The notes: generated by a model not told the origin, from the sequence alone. 64,000 nt of DNA from CAUZIZ01 sp965222655 (GCA_965222655.1 CBDCUP010000010.1:186001-250000), one strand, 5' to 3'; positions 45,942 through 53,924 are shown, numbered from the stretch's first letter. Numbers and translations are program-made.

Positions 45942-46499
45942 TTATGTTGTATTTAAACAGGCAATCTGGTCGCTACCCCCATTCCGTCTCGTTTTCGTTG
46001 TTCGGCCGGGACCCTCAGCTATCCGCTGCAGAAGACGACGAGAGAGAGATTCCTCAATAAACCCGGGGCTGGTGCAGACTGACACCAAGTCAGGCTGGGG
46101 CCACCTGGAGTCGAGGCGTGACACCGAACGCCATCTGGCGCGCACCGACTCCCAGGCCTCTTCCGATAGCCACATAGCTGGGTGATCGATAGGTTCCTTG
46201 GTCAACCAACACACGTGACAATGGCTCCACTTCTGCATTACGAAGTACATAAAGTTTCCCAAATTCATCGGCAGCTGTTCGCCGAGCATATCGTGGTGCT
46301 CATCAATGTGAAGGATAAACGTCGGAGTCCCGATGATGCCTTCGCTTATTGCCGTCTCCCAGCGTTCTACTACCTCGTGGTGATGGTCCACGATAAAGTC
46401 CACGGGGCGCCCCGCACATTTCAGGACTTGGTCGAGCCGTCTCAGGGGGGCCTTGAACAGGCGGAAATAGTCGAGATCAATGTCCACAATGAAAGACAT
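45942..46499 (-). CDS. UPF0489 family protein, C-terminus running into a Tn3 end
   Basis: 185 residues. 'MSFIVDIDLDYFRLFK', 'DFIVDHHHEVVERWE' and 'FILHIDEHHDMLGEQLP' are the UPF0489 signature, rich in Asp and His like a metal-dependent hydrolase of the arginase-like fold. The last 15 residues are encoded by the transposon's inverted repeat, so the natural C-terminus is lost. It lies downstream of a SEC-C gene on the same strand. Function not established. Confidence 0.8.
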   Translation of the reverse strand: MSFIVDIDLDYFRLFKAPLRRLDQVLKCAGRPVDFIVDHHHEVVERWETAISEGIIGTPTFILHIDEHHDMLGEQLPMNLGNFMYFVMQKWSHCHVCWLTKEPIDHPAMWLSEEAWESVRARWRSVSRLDSRWPQPDLVSVCTSPGFIEESLSRRLLQRIAEGPGRTTKTRRNGGSDQIACLNTT

Positions 46500-46526
46500 G
46501 CGTGTCCGTGAGTCTGGCTGAGTGAG

Positions 46527-46736
46527 TCAGTGAGCGCCACAACATTTCTTGTACTTCTTGCCGCTGCCGCACGGGCAGGGCTCGTTGCGCCCCGCATTTG
46601 GCCCGGTCCGGCGGATTGGTTGTTGGCGTTGAAACAGGCTGGATGCGGCCACATCGACCAGCGGAGCAGTGTCGTGGTCGGCCTTCGAGCCGTACTTCTG
46701 ATCGAAGCACGCCCACCACTTCATCGAGGCTCGCAA
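46527..46736 (-). CDS. Small SEC-C motif protein, possibly truncated
   Basis: 69 residues ending 'GRNEPCPCGSGKKYKKCCGAH', a zinc-binding SEC-C motif. The first residues overlap a relic of the resolvase gene on the other strand, so the original N-terminus may be missing. SEC-C tails often end larger proteins such as SecA or nucleases. Placed 27 bases before the UPF0489 start. Confidence 0.7.
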   Translation of the reverse strand: MRASMKWWACFDQKYGSKADHDTAPLVDVAASSLFQRQQPIRRTGPNAGRNEPCPCGSGKKYKKCCGAH

Positions 46737-46781
46737 GATGTGCCAGGTTGACGAGAAAGGCCCGCTTGGGCCAGCCCAGGC
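46705..46781 (+). pseudogene. Resolvase C-terminal remnant beside the outer right end
   Basis: 'HHFIEARK' and the following 35 bases match the end of the resolvase gene and its downstream DNA at 45875-45940. It shows that two right ends of the same transposon type lie in tandem, with the passengers between them. Confidence 0.7.
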
Positions 46782-46978
46782 CTTATGTTGTATTTTTACA
46801 GCAATCTGGTCGCTACCCCTATGGGCATCTCGAGCACGCTTATAAGAAGCGATAGCGACATCGCGTCACGACAAATCGCGACATCGCGACACCTGTCGCC
46901 ATTCCCTCCAAAAATCGCTTCGTGAGAAGCCCGACAATCCCCGATCGTTCCCCGCTGCGACCTCTAGCATCCCCTCAA

Positions 46979-47000
46979 ATTGACGGATCCTTGGGTTTTG
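46979..47000 (+). promoter_or_regulatory. Promoter candidate for the coiled-coil/HicA-like cluster
   Basis: TTGACG (46979-46984), 16 bases, then TACGAT. A direct repeat CGACATCGCG (46856-46865 and 46879-46888) lies upstream and could bind a regulator. Confidence 0.45.
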
Positions 47001-47033
47001 CTACGATACAGGTACACCCTTAATCCCTTCTCC

Positions 47034-47366
47034 ATGACCCAACTCACCAAAGAGCACCTCGACCAACAGCTCAAGAAGCTGGCCACCAAAGACGACTTGA
47101 AACCCCTTGCTACCAAAAAAGCTTTGGAAGAGCAGACCGAGCAACTTGCCACCATCATCAACACCGCCTTCCAGGAGCAAAAGGACCACATGGACCAGAA
47201 GTTTGTCCATGTCGACGAGCAGTTCGAAAAGGTCAACGATCGCCTCCAGGTGGTTGAGACCAAGCTCGATCGGGCCCTCTACGAGGAGCTTGCTCACCTC
47301 GAAGCCAGGGTCACACGTCTAGAGAAACGAATCGAACCCGTGCAGGCGAAGGGCCAGAACGTGTGA
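47034..47366 (+). CDS. Small coiled-coil protein
   Basis: 110 residues from the ATG at 47034. Nearly all of it is charged heptad sequence ('TKDDLKPLATKKALEEQTEQL', cut short here; 'VDEQFEKVNDRLQVVETKLDR'). This type is found as short proteins beside toxin-antitoxin or mobile genes in many bacteria. The next frame overlaps its stop (GTGA), so the genes are coupled. Probably oligomeric and cytoplasmic; function unknown. Confidence 0.7.
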   Translation: MTQLTKEHLDQQLKKLATKDDLKPLATKKALEEQTEQLATIINTAFQEQKDHMDQKFVHVDEQFEKVNDRLQVVETKLDRALYEELAHLEARVTRLEKRIEPVQAKGQNV

Positions 47367-47524
47367 CCGCGAGCGCAATGACCCTCAACTGCAAAAACCG
47401 GGCCCTCCGTGTTACAGTCCCCTATCACAACAAGGATCTTAGACGCCGTACCTCTATCGTCAGACAAGCTGGCTTGACGCGCGAGGAGTTCCACGAGTTC
47501 CTCGTAGGAAAAAGAAAACGATGA
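47363..47524 (+). CDS. HicA-toxin-like C-terminal domain protein (53 residues)
   Basis: From the GTG at 47363 overlapping the previous stop; an ATG at 47378 is the alternative. 'RALRVTVPYHNKDLRRRTS' followed by 'IVRQAGLTREEFHEFL' matches the second half of HicA mRNA-interferase toxins. The first half with the catalytic His ('GSH') is missing, so it should be inactive or repurposed. The stop overlaps the next start as ATGA. Confidence 0.55.
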   Translation: MTASAMTLNCKNRALRVTVPYHNKDLRRRTSIVRQAGLTREEFHEFLVGKRKR

Positions 47525-47727
47525 AAGAAATACCACTTGGAAAAGAAGCCGAGAAGCTAGGGCGGTTGCTTGAATCGGCGGAGAAAGCCACCCCATCTTT
47601 GTGGCGTGCAATGGCCGTGTCCATCGCCACAGCCGAGGTGGCTACACACTCTGTTGCCCTGCCCCTCTCAAAGAGCACGAAGCGCTTTACGGGGGCTAAG
47701 TCCTCGCTGGTGGAGGAAGAAGCGTGA
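47521..47727 (+). CDS. Hypothetical protein, 68 residues, coupled
   Basis: The ATG at 47521 overlaps the HicA-like stop. Sequence 'MKEIPLGKEAEKLGRLLESA' then 'SIATAEVATHSVALPLSKS' does not look like HicB and is not recognised. Its own stop overlaps a GTG that opens a further 29-codon frame. Confidence 0.5.
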   Translation: MKEIPLGKEAEKLGRLLESAEKATPSLWRAMAVSIATAEVATHSVALPLSKSTKRFTGAKSSLVEEEA

Positions 47728-47813
47728 CCGATGCGACAAACGCCATAACCTGGCTATCAACTAAGGAGGAGTTGAACGTTTGCCGCCTGCCCAACGGTAA
47801 TACGGTAATATAG
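47724..47813 (+). CDS. Possible 29-residue coupled peptide
   Basis: The GTG overlaps the previous TGA. 'MTDATNAITWLSTKEELNV' then 'CRLPNGNTVI'. Could be a truncated gene end. The only support is the third consecutive 4-base overlap. Confidence 0.3.
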   Translation: MTDATNAITWLSTKEELNVCRLPNGNTVI

Positions 47814-47848
47814 ATCACGACCGGTATCGGCGGGGCAAACTGGAGGCT

Positions 47849-48721
47849 GTGGAACAGTACACGAGTGTCCCACTCGTGGTCTACGCAACGGACTTCCTCA
47901 ATGAGCGGAAGGTGCGCGACTGTCAGGGGCAGGTAGACATAGACCTTACCGATTTACAAGGCTTCGACGAAGTGACTAAGGATCTTCCCGCCGGCCCCCT
48001 TGACGTGCTCATACACTCACCCGGCGGATCTCCCGAGGCCGCAGAATCGATTGTGAAACTGCTGCGGCAACGATTTGATCCTATACGGTTCATCGTTCCC
48101 GTTGTCGCAAAAAGCGCAGCCACCATGCTTGCTCTATCCGGCAACGAGATCCTCATGCCGGCGAGTGCTGAACTTGGCCCGATAGATCCCCAATTCCGGC
48201 TTTCCGACGGGGCCGGCGGGGTGGTGCTTACTCCAGCGCAGGTACTCATCGACCAGTTCCGTCAAGCGCAGACCGAGATCTCAAAAGATCAGTCACTGGC
48301 AGCCGCATGGGCTCCCGTTCTTCAACGCTATGGTGTGGGTCTCTTCCAGATGAGCCTGAACGCGATCCAACTCTCGAAAGATTTAGTCAGGCAGTGGATG
48401 GGGGCATATATGTTCGGTGGTGATCCCGATGCTTCCAAAATCGTTGAGCCGCTCGTTGACTTTCTAGCCGACCACAACGCGTTCAAATCTCACTCGCGCC
48501 GCGTCGACCTTGAGGAGCTGCAGAATCGTAAAGTTCGTGCCCACGACCTCCGACAATTTGATGGCCTACTCTACCAGCGAGTCGAGGAGGCTTGGTACAG
48601 CATCCAGCACACGTTCGAGGGAACAGGCACATTCAAATTATTTGAGAATTCACGTCGTCGAACGTTTGTCCGGATGGTTCAAGTAGTGCTACAGGTTGGC
48701 TCCAACCCGAGCACGACCTGA
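47849..48721 (+). CDS. SDH (serine-dehydrogenase-proteinase) family ClpP-like protease
   Basis: 290 residues with a GTG start behind TGGAGG. The ClpP/crotonase fold is evident: 'PLDVLIHSPGGSPEAAESIV' (oxyanion Gly), the catalytic Ser in 'VVAKSAATMLALSGNEI', and 'AELGPIDPQFRL' (binding loop). The family (PF01972) includes soluble and membrane-linked serine proteases; this one has no membrane helix. It follows the overlapping small genes and could act on them. Such lone proteases are frequent on mobile islands. Confidence 0.85.
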   Translation: MEQYTSVPLVVYATDFLNERKVRDCQGQVDIDLTDLQGFDEVTKDLPAGPLDVLIHSPGGSPEAAESIVKLLRQRFDPIRFIVPVVAKSAATMLALSGNEILMPASAELGPIDPQFRLSDGAGGVVLTPAQVLIDQFRQAQTEISKDQSLAAAWAPVLQRYGVGLFQMSLNAIQLSKDLVRQWMGAYMFGGDPDASKIVEPLVDFLADHNAFKSHSRRVDLEELQNRKVRAHDLRQFDGLLYQRVEEAWYSIQHTFEGTGTFKLFENSRRRTFVRMVQVVLQVGSNPSTT

Positions 48722-48743
48722 CCTTTTTCGGGCCGGCGGTTTC

Positions 48744-48772
48744 ATGTCGCCTTCTATGCACAAAGGCGACAT
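48744..48772 (+). terminator. Hairpin after the SDH protease gene
   Basis: ATGTCGCCTT (48744-48753) pairs with AAGGCGACAT (48763-48772). No T-tract, so termination is only possible. Confidence 0.4.
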
Positions 48773-48896
48773 CTCCGCGTTCTGCCGCGCTCCCCTCGCC
48801 GAGGGTTGCAAGAACCTTCCAACTCCAGGCGGTGTCTTAATTTGACCCGGGTCAGCTTCGGCGATTCCTTGAATTTGGCCTCTAGTAGGGTAGTGG

Positions 48897-49001
48897 GGCT
48901 ACCGATGCGGTCGTGTGTCCGCTCTCCAGTGAAGCGTAGAACTGGCCCATGCGGTCCCACTGCTCGCTGATCCAGTCGAGGTGAATCATGCGATCGCTAG
49001 C
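48897..49001 (-). pseudogene. Tn3 transposase internal fragment
   Basis: The minus strand encodes 'RMIHLDWISEQWDRMGQFYA' then 'SLESGHTTASVA', parallel to 'TIDIGVIQEQWERMGQFYSS' of the intact transposase. Isolated relic of about 105 bases. Confidence 0.75.
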
Positions 49002-49045
49002 GTACAGAAATTCCCCTTTCGTGTCATGACCCCCGGTAGCCCATT

Positions 49046-49378
49046 CTACTTCTCGGAAATGGCCTTCCTGACATCCTCTCTCACTGATTCCGGTGTGCTG
49101 ATGCCACAAGAGCCATGCGAGGATCGATAGTAGGTGAAAATCTTGAAGTGTCGCACTTCGCCAGTGGAGGTTTCGTAATCAACTCTCCACCGCTGACTGG
49201 GCGGGCGCATCCGGACCAATGGGCGTTGGAAGGGAAAGGCGGCCCGGCCAAATCCATCGAAAATCGTATATAACCAATCCCTACTCACGCGGATCGGCTT
49301 ATTCCCACTTTCCCGAACGGCCGAGAACATGATTTCTTCAAGGGCGGACCGGGAGAGGCTCCGAGTCATTGCCATCAT
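49046..49378 (-). CDS. Hypothetical protein
   Basis: 110 residues: 'LSRSALEEIMFSAVRESGNK' and 'RWRVDYETSTGEVRHFKIFTYY' suggest a small alpha-beta protein. No family is recognised. It lies between a transposase relic and the structured repeat and could be a passenger or a fragment. Confidence 0.45.
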   Translation of the reverse strand: MMAMTRSLSRSALEEIMFSAVRESGNKPIRVSRDWLYTIFDGFGRAAFPFQRPLVRMRPPSQRWRVDYETSTGEVRHFKIFTYYRSSHGSCGISTPESVREDVRKAISEK

Positions 49379-49455
49379 TTTCTTCTTAATCCTTCGACTC
49401 GCCGATGGCGAAGCCTACCGCCACCTCGCACCCACCGGAACCAGCGCTGCACGTA

Positions 49456-49544
49456 CTCTCCAAGCCGGGAGGAGTACAAGGACTCCCCCGGTTCTTGCTC
49501 ATAAAGCCGGAGCGTACACGCTTCTGTGATTATAGACGGGACCC
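49456..49544. repeat. Structured 89-bp repeat, copy 2
   Basis: Second copy of 40692-40778. Its hairpin CCGGGGGAG-TCCTTGTA-CTCCTCCCGG keeps pairing while the inner bases differ from copy 1. It ends just before the IS1595 insertion. Confidence 0.6.
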
Positions 49545-49559
49545 CTTGAAAAGGGGAGA

Positions 49560-50675
49560 CTGGGGTATCCATTTAACCGGACCCATCCGGGCCGGCAGTT
49601 CTCCAGGGGCGGTTCGCTGGAGGGCGATCCAGGCTCGGCGGGTGCCCGCGCGCCTGGGGCGGCGTGGGCGACACCGCCCGGGGCCGCTTGGTGGCGATAA
49701 GGTCCTGGTAGCGTAGCGGCTCGTGGGCAGCGGCGAGTTCGAGCACCCGGTAGAAGACCATCCCGCGGCTTCGGGAGCGTCGGCGGTTGAAGCGGAACAC
49801 GAACTCATCCAGGTAGCTGGCCAGGTGGGCGGGCTCCACCGATCCTTGGTGGGTGCCCAGCAGCCACCGCTTGGCCAGTGAGGCGACACGGTGCACCGCG
49901 GGCAGTAGCTCGCCGGTATCCTCCCCGCGGGCCCGGGCCGCCCGCTGGCTGCGTCGAGCATGGACGTAGCCGAGCTTCTCCAGACCGTGGTAACCCTGCC
50001 AGCCGTCGGTGAAGACCGTCGCGCCCGGCTCAACGTGATCTGTCACGAACGGGTGCAGCGACGCGGCCGACGCATCAGCCAGCGGCAGCATGCGGCAGCG
50101 GCCAAGCCCTTTCGGCTCCCGGACCTCCACCGCGATGCCGGTCAGCACCTTCTTGCCCCTGGCCCGGCCACCTGCCAGCCCCGGCTGCTCACCGCCGATG
50201 TAGGTCTCATCCACCTCCACCATGCCGGCTAGTCGGTCGCGGCCCCGGCGCACCAGCACCGACCGCAGCCGATGCAGCATGGCCCACGCGGTCTGGTAGG
50301 AGCCGATCTCGAGCGTCCGCTTCAGGCTCAGCGCCGAGATCCCGTCTTTGCCCGTGGCGAACAGCCAGCAGGCATTGAACCATACCGTGAGCGGCGTGCG
50401 CGTCCGGTCAAAGATCGTGCCCGCAGTCACCGAACTACGGCCGCCGCACCCGGAGCACCTGAAGCGCCCATCGCCCAGCCGCCAGCCACCATCGTGGCCG
50501 CAGTCCGCGCAAGCGAAGCCAGCGGGCCATCGCAGCCACTCCAAGTAGTCCAGACAGTCCGCATCGGTGCGGAACCAGGCCTGGAACTCGCCCACGGACC
50601 TCGGATAGTGCGTGCCAGCACGAGGGTGATCCACCGCCTCAGCCTACATTCAGTCCGGTTAAATGGATACCCCAG
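49560..50675 (-). mobile_element. IS1595-family insertion sequence
   Basis: Inverted ends CTGGGGTATCCATTTAACCG (49560-) and its inverse (to 50675), perfect over 23 bp. A direct repeat AAGGGGAGA (49551-49559 and 50676-50684) fits the family's 8-bp target duplication plus one chance base. About 1.1 kb with a clearly higher GC content than its surroundings, so recently arrived. Confidence 0.92.
49573..50634 (-). CDS. tnpA: IS1595-family transposase
   Basis: 353 residues. An N-terminal zinc ribbon ('FACADCGHDGGWRLGDGRF', 'CSGCGGRSSV') is followed by the DDE core: 'GMVEVDETYIGGEQPG', 'GATVFTDGWQGYHGL' and 'LDEFVFRFNRRRSRSRGM' (the family's Asn-containing third block). The frame is intact and very GC-rich in third positions. 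Confidence 0.95.
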   Translation of the reverse strand: MDHPRAGTHYPRSVGEFQAWFRTDADCLDYLEWLRWPAGFACADCGHDGGWRLGDGRFRCSGCGGRSSVTAGTIFDRTRTPLTVWFNACWLFATGKDGISALSLKRTLEIGSYQTAWAMLHRLRSVLVRRGRDRLAGMVEVDETYIGGEQPGLAGGRARGKKVLTGIAVEVREPKGLGRCRMLPLADASAASLHPFVTDHVEPGATVFTDGWQGYHGLEKLGYVHARRSQRAARARGEDTGELLPAVHRVASLAKRWLLGTHQGSVEPAHLASYLDEFVFRFNRRRSRSRGMVFYRVLELAAAHEPLRYQDLIATKRPRAVSPTPPQARGHPPSLDRPPANRPWRTAGPDGSG

Positions 50676-50763
50676 AAGGGGAGAAATCCGGGTGTCTAAC
50701 AAACCCTCCTGAAACCGTCCCGTTAAACCCTTGATTTTTCAGGGGTATTTTCCTACGCTTAAG

Positions 50764-50793
50764 GTGTCTAGCAGACTATAGTCAGATAGACAC
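50764..50793. promoter_or_regulatory. 30-bp symmetric palindrome, recombinase-site candidate
   Basis: GTGTCTA (50764-50770) and TAGACAC (50787-50793) surround a centred GACTATAGTC. The TGTCTAG half also occurs at the resolvase res region (45188). Lies in a gene-free 160-bp gap. Confidence 0.45.
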
Positions 50794-50833
50794 TCCTCTC
50801 TCCTACAATCACCGAGCTCGCCTGCAATGTCGT

Positions 50834-51688
50834 TCAAAGCCCACCCTCGTGCTCTCCTTCGCCGGCCCCGTCTCGGCCGTCGGACGCGAGCACCTGGGTG
50901 ACGGCGCTCTCGCGTGAGAAGAGGGCCTCCCTATTCACGGCGACGACCAGTGCCGCTAGGAGAGCGAAGACCCCGGTGTCCCATGGCTGCGCGTCGGGCC
51001 AAGCCGGACCGTTGCACTGGAAATGGAAGAGGACAGGGATGAGGAGGCTCCCGCGGGCCGCGTTGAACATCGGAGTGACGATCACCGAGAGCGCGACTAC
51101 GCCGAAGAAGAAGGCAGGAAAAGACCAGGTACTTTGCGGCACGCCGCTGAGGAAGAAGGCCGGGATGTGCCAGACAGCCCAGATGACGCCGAGTACCGTG
51201 CCAGCCGCGAAGGGTGTGAGGCGGCGTTGGAGTAGAGGCAGGGCGAGGCCCCGCCAGCCGAACTCCTCGATGGGCCCGATGAAGAGAGCGAGGGCGAGCG
51301 CCGGAAGAACGCCGTGCCAGGGCGAGAAGGAAAACGGCTCGCCGAGGTTGCCCTTGATCGCGGCACCCAGATAGAAGGCACCAGGGATGCCCAGCAGGAG
51401 GAGGAGCCACCATCCCGCAGGCATGCGCACTAGGGTCAGACGACGGAAGAAGGACGCGACTCCCTCGAGGCCATGGTGCCACCAGACGAGGAAGACCCCG
51501 GCGAAGCCGGGCGAGTAGACGGCAAGGATGAACAGCGGATTCGTGTATCCGAGTTCGCCGAAGAGCTCCTCGACCTGTTCCGTGAAGAGGATGAGCAAGG
51601 CGGCAATCCCCCAGGTCAGCCCGAACGCCAGGATGAAGAACAGTCCGAGCATTCGCTGCGTCATCGCCTCTCGATCGCGATTATTCAT
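50834..51688 (-). CDS. CPBP-family intramembrane metalloprotease
   Basis: 284 residues from the ATG at 51688. About eight membrane helices. The CPBP (Abi) motifs are present: 'GPIEEFGWRGLAL' (EExxxR), 'IWAVWHIPAFFLSG' and a later 'VLFHFQCNGPAW' His. Bacterial members resemble CAAX proteases and often serve in bacteriocin immunity or phage-related defence, but most are untested. The upstream side holds a Tn3 end. Confidence 0.88.
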   Translation of the reverse strand: MNNRDREAMTQRMLGLFFILAFGLTWGIAALLILFTEQVEELFGELGYTNPLFILAVYSPGFAGVFLVWWHHGLEGVASFFRRLTLVRMPAGWWLLLLLGIPGAFYLGAAIKGNLGEPFSFSPWHGVLPALALALFIGPIEEFGWRGLALPLLQRRLTPFAAGTVLGVIWAVWHIPAFFLSGVPQSTWSFPAFFFGVVALSVIVTPMFNAARGSLLIPVLFHFQCNGPAWPDAQPWDTGVFALLAALVVAVNREALFSRESAVTQVLASDGRDGAGEGEHEGGL

Positions 51689-51849
51689 CTTCACTGGCTC
51701 CGGCTGCTGGTTGAAGTCGTCCGCTCCAGGACTTCGGCGGCGGCGGCGATCCTCGCCGCGTAGTTCTCGCTCGCTCGATCGAGACGCTCGGTCTCCGATC
51801 TTGCCTGTCCGGGGGTCGAGGAACAATGGAACGAAAACGCACGCTAAGG

Positions 51850-51887
51850 AGGGTAGCGACCAGATTGGTGTTGAAATACAACATAAG
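51850..51887 (+). repeat. Isolated Tn3 inverted repeat (left-type)
   Basis: AGGGTAGCGACCAGATTGGT..ATACAACATAAG, 38 bp. It shares its variant bases with 58589-58626 rather than with 42230-42267, so both come from one subtype. Confidence 0.8.
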
Positions 51888-52024
51888 GGGAGACGGGTCC
51901 TACCGACTCTCCCCCTTCCATCCACCTGTTGCTCTGCTGGTTTGGATGCATGATAAAATCTGTTATCTTGCGCCAAATAGCCCCATCTGCTAGACTGAAA
52001 CCATCTCTTAACACCCTCGAACCC

Positions 52025-53101
52025 ATGGCTCACAAATGGACTCAACTCGTTTCCAGACGCTTCCCTACTCCGGAGCTGCCCCCGATCTTGGCCGGCTCCG
52101 CGACGCCGGCCGTCCGGCAGAACGTCGGCCGCTTCTATGCGTCGGTGGCGGAGATCTTTGAAGCTTGGGTGGCTCGGCGCAGTAGCCAGCACACCCAGCG
52201 GGCTTACCGATCGGACGTGATTAGCTTTGTTCGCTTCTTGGAGATCCAGTGGCCCCAGCAAGCTCCTGATCTTCTGCGAGTGTCGATCAAGGATGTGCAG
52301 GCCTTTCGCGATCGGCTCGAAGAAGGCGGCGCAGCCCCCAAGACCTTGAATCGTCGGATCTCGTCTGTCTCAAGCTTTTACAAGTACCTGGCTGGTGCTG
52401 CAGCAGAGCTCCGCTTGCCGATCACCGTCCCCAATCCGGCTCATGCCCAGTTTATCTCCCGCGCATCTTCAGATCCTCGGGAGGAAACCCGATCGCTTTC
52501 GGGAACCCGGGCCCGGCAGCTGATGGGTTTGCCGGCCGGCGACACTCTCATCGACTTTCGCGATCGGGCTATCTTGAAGTTCTACCTCTACTCGGGAGCA
52601 CGACTGGGTACGGGCTGCCGGCTTCGAGTCAGTGATTTTCACCAAGACGGCGAGCAAGCCACGATTCGCATTCATGAGAAAGGAGATAAGCGCCGGACCA
52701 TTGGTCTGCACTTTACGGCCGCTGAAGCCATCAGCGAGTACACCACCAAAGCTGAGATCACCAGCGGTCCCCTCTTCCGGCCGAGAGCGAGCTCGAGAAG
52801 CAGAAAGCTGTCGGACCGGGCCATGGACCCGGCGACGATGTATCGCTTGATCCTGGCCTATCTGGAGCTCTTACCAGGCTCAACACGGGAGGTCCAAGGC
52901 CCGGATGGTGCCACCCGCCGCGAGGGCATCTACTCTCCCCACTCTCTCCGAGCCACGACGGCGACGCTAACTTTGGAGGCCAAGGTGGATATTCGAAAGG
53001 TCCAGGAGCTCCTGGGTCACCGGCACATCACCACGACGCAGGGTTATGACAAACGCCAGCGGTCGACGGCGGAGAGTGCGTCGCATGACGTGCCGATATA
53101 A
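52025..53101 (+). CDS. Tyrosine recombinase/integrase 1
   Basis: 358 residues from the ATG at 52025, chosen because the start then matches integrase 2; a longer frame from 51929 exists. SAM-like N-terminal domain 'RRSSQHTQRAYRSDVISFVR'. Catalytic domain with Arg in 'LYSGARLGTGCRL', 'SPHSLRATTATLTLE' (HxxR), 'LLGHRHITTTQGYDKR' (His and Tyr). Resembles phage- or transposon-type integrases. With integrase 2 (333 residues, related) it frames a passenger block. Confidence 0.92.
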   Translation: MAHKWTQLVSRRFPTPELPPILAGSATPAVRQNVGRFYASVAEIFEAWVARRSSQHTQRAYRSDVISFVRFLEIQWPQQAPDLLRVSIKDVQAFRDRLEEGGAAPKTLNRRISSVSSFYKYLAGAAAELRLPITVPNPAHAQFISRASSDPREETRSLSGTRARQLMGLPAGDTLIDFRDRAILKFYLYSGARLGTGCRLRVSDFHQDGEQATIRIHEKGDKRRTIGLHFTAAEAISEYTTKAEITSGPLFRPRASSRSRKLSDRAMDPATMYRLILAYLELLPGSTREVQGPDGATRREGIYSPHSLRATTATLTLEAKVDIRKVQELLGHRHITTTQGYDKRQRSTAESASHDVPI

Positions 53102-53172
53102 CCCTCTCCCCCGAGGATGCGATCCGGGAATTTCAGAGCAAGTGGTGAAATAATGACCGCCGGAGGAAGATT

Positions 53173-53244
53173 ATGCGTGAGCGGATCCAGAAGATCGTCC
53201 AGGAGTTTGCTAGCCCTTTTGGGTCTCGCAAAAGCCTTTTCTAG
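53173..53244 (+). CDS. Possible 23-residue peptide or truncated gene start
   Basis: 'MRERIQKIVQEFASPFGSRK' begins 7 bases after GGAGGAAG, a very good ribosome site. It ends after 23 codons. No homologue is recognised. Confidence 0.3.
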   Translation: MRERIQKIVQEFASPFGSRKSLF

Positions 53245-53337
53245 GGCGGCACTAGTAAACTACTCCTCTCTTAATCAACTAGGAGAGAATTCTGTCCGAC
53301 TGACGACAAAGGGCCTAAGCGAACCAATCCGATAAAA

Positions 53338-53655
53338 TTAGTCTTTGGCTGTTTCCAGCAGCGACTTTAGAGCAACCACCAGGACAGCAGGCGCAATAAA
53401 GACAACCACATTCGAAACAATGTGGGTAACCGTATCTCCCACATACGGGATTGACTGAACAGAGGCCGCGGAGAGCATCAAGCCGATGGCGGCTAAAAGG
53501 AAACTGCGCGTCTCCTCACTGGTGATGTTTAGGAACCCTACCACCAAGCCGAGGAGGGCCAATACCCAGGCTACCCAGTTGAACTGGGTTACAACGGCGG
53601 CAATAACAGCGATCACCAAGCCCAAAATAAAGGCATACTTTCCAAACGTTTGCAT
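53338..53655 (-). CDS. Small four-helix membrane protein
   Basis: 105 residues: 'GKYAFILGLVIAVIAAVV', 'WVAWVLALLGLVVGFLNIT', 'SFLLAAIGLMLSAASV' and 'IVSNVVVFIAPAVLVVALK' are four hydrophobic helices. The 'GLVVGFLNIT..ET..FL' motif recurs in conserved small membrane proteins of archaea and bacteria with unknown role. Confidence 0.75.
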   Translation of the reverse strand: MQTFGKYAFILGLVIAVIAAVVTQFNWVAWVLALLGLVVGFLNITSEETRSFLLAAIGLMLSAASVQSIPYVGDTVTHIVSNVVVFIAPAVLVVALKSLLETAKD

Positions 53656-53924
53656 ACTCTATCCTCCTCCGAAGTACGTCAGTTTTCCTGGTTTTGATGG
53701 GGGTATGCTAACTACTCTGCCAGCGGAAGTACAGTAGTTTGGTGATTGAGTTGGTGACCCGTCGAGTTGGCCTTTTCGGTCCGTCTTTGACAAGGCTGCT
53801 TCCCCTCTGGCAGCTCCAGTCCCTTTTGCAAAATATCTGGCGTAAGACTTTGCGCGCTATGGAAGTCGTGGCCCCCACCAGGGAAGGCGCCAGGAGGTCG
53901 CATCCGCTTTCCTTGCTCGGGTTC

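Larger units (their letters stand above)
42230..46819. mobile_element. Inner Tn3-family transposon (about 4.6 kb) with passengers
   Basis: Left end (42230-42267) GGGGTAGCGACCAGATTGCT..ACAACATAAG and outer right end (46782-46819) are perfect 38-bp inverse copies. A 39-nt inner right end with one extra base lies at 45941-45979. Contents: transposase (minus), resolvase (plus), then between the two right ends UPF0489 and SEC-C genes. The flanks (AAACT, TATGG) do not match, so the ends have been rearranged since insertion. Confidence 0.85.

Noticed and set aside
42225..46824. A 5-bp target duplication for the inner Tn3 element
   Set aside because: AAACT on the left and TATGG (or CATTC at the inner right end) on the right do not match.
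46856..46888. CGACATCGCG direct repeats as a CRISPR or replication iteron array
   Set aside because: Only two copies, 13 bases apart; too few for either. Kept only as a possible regulator site.
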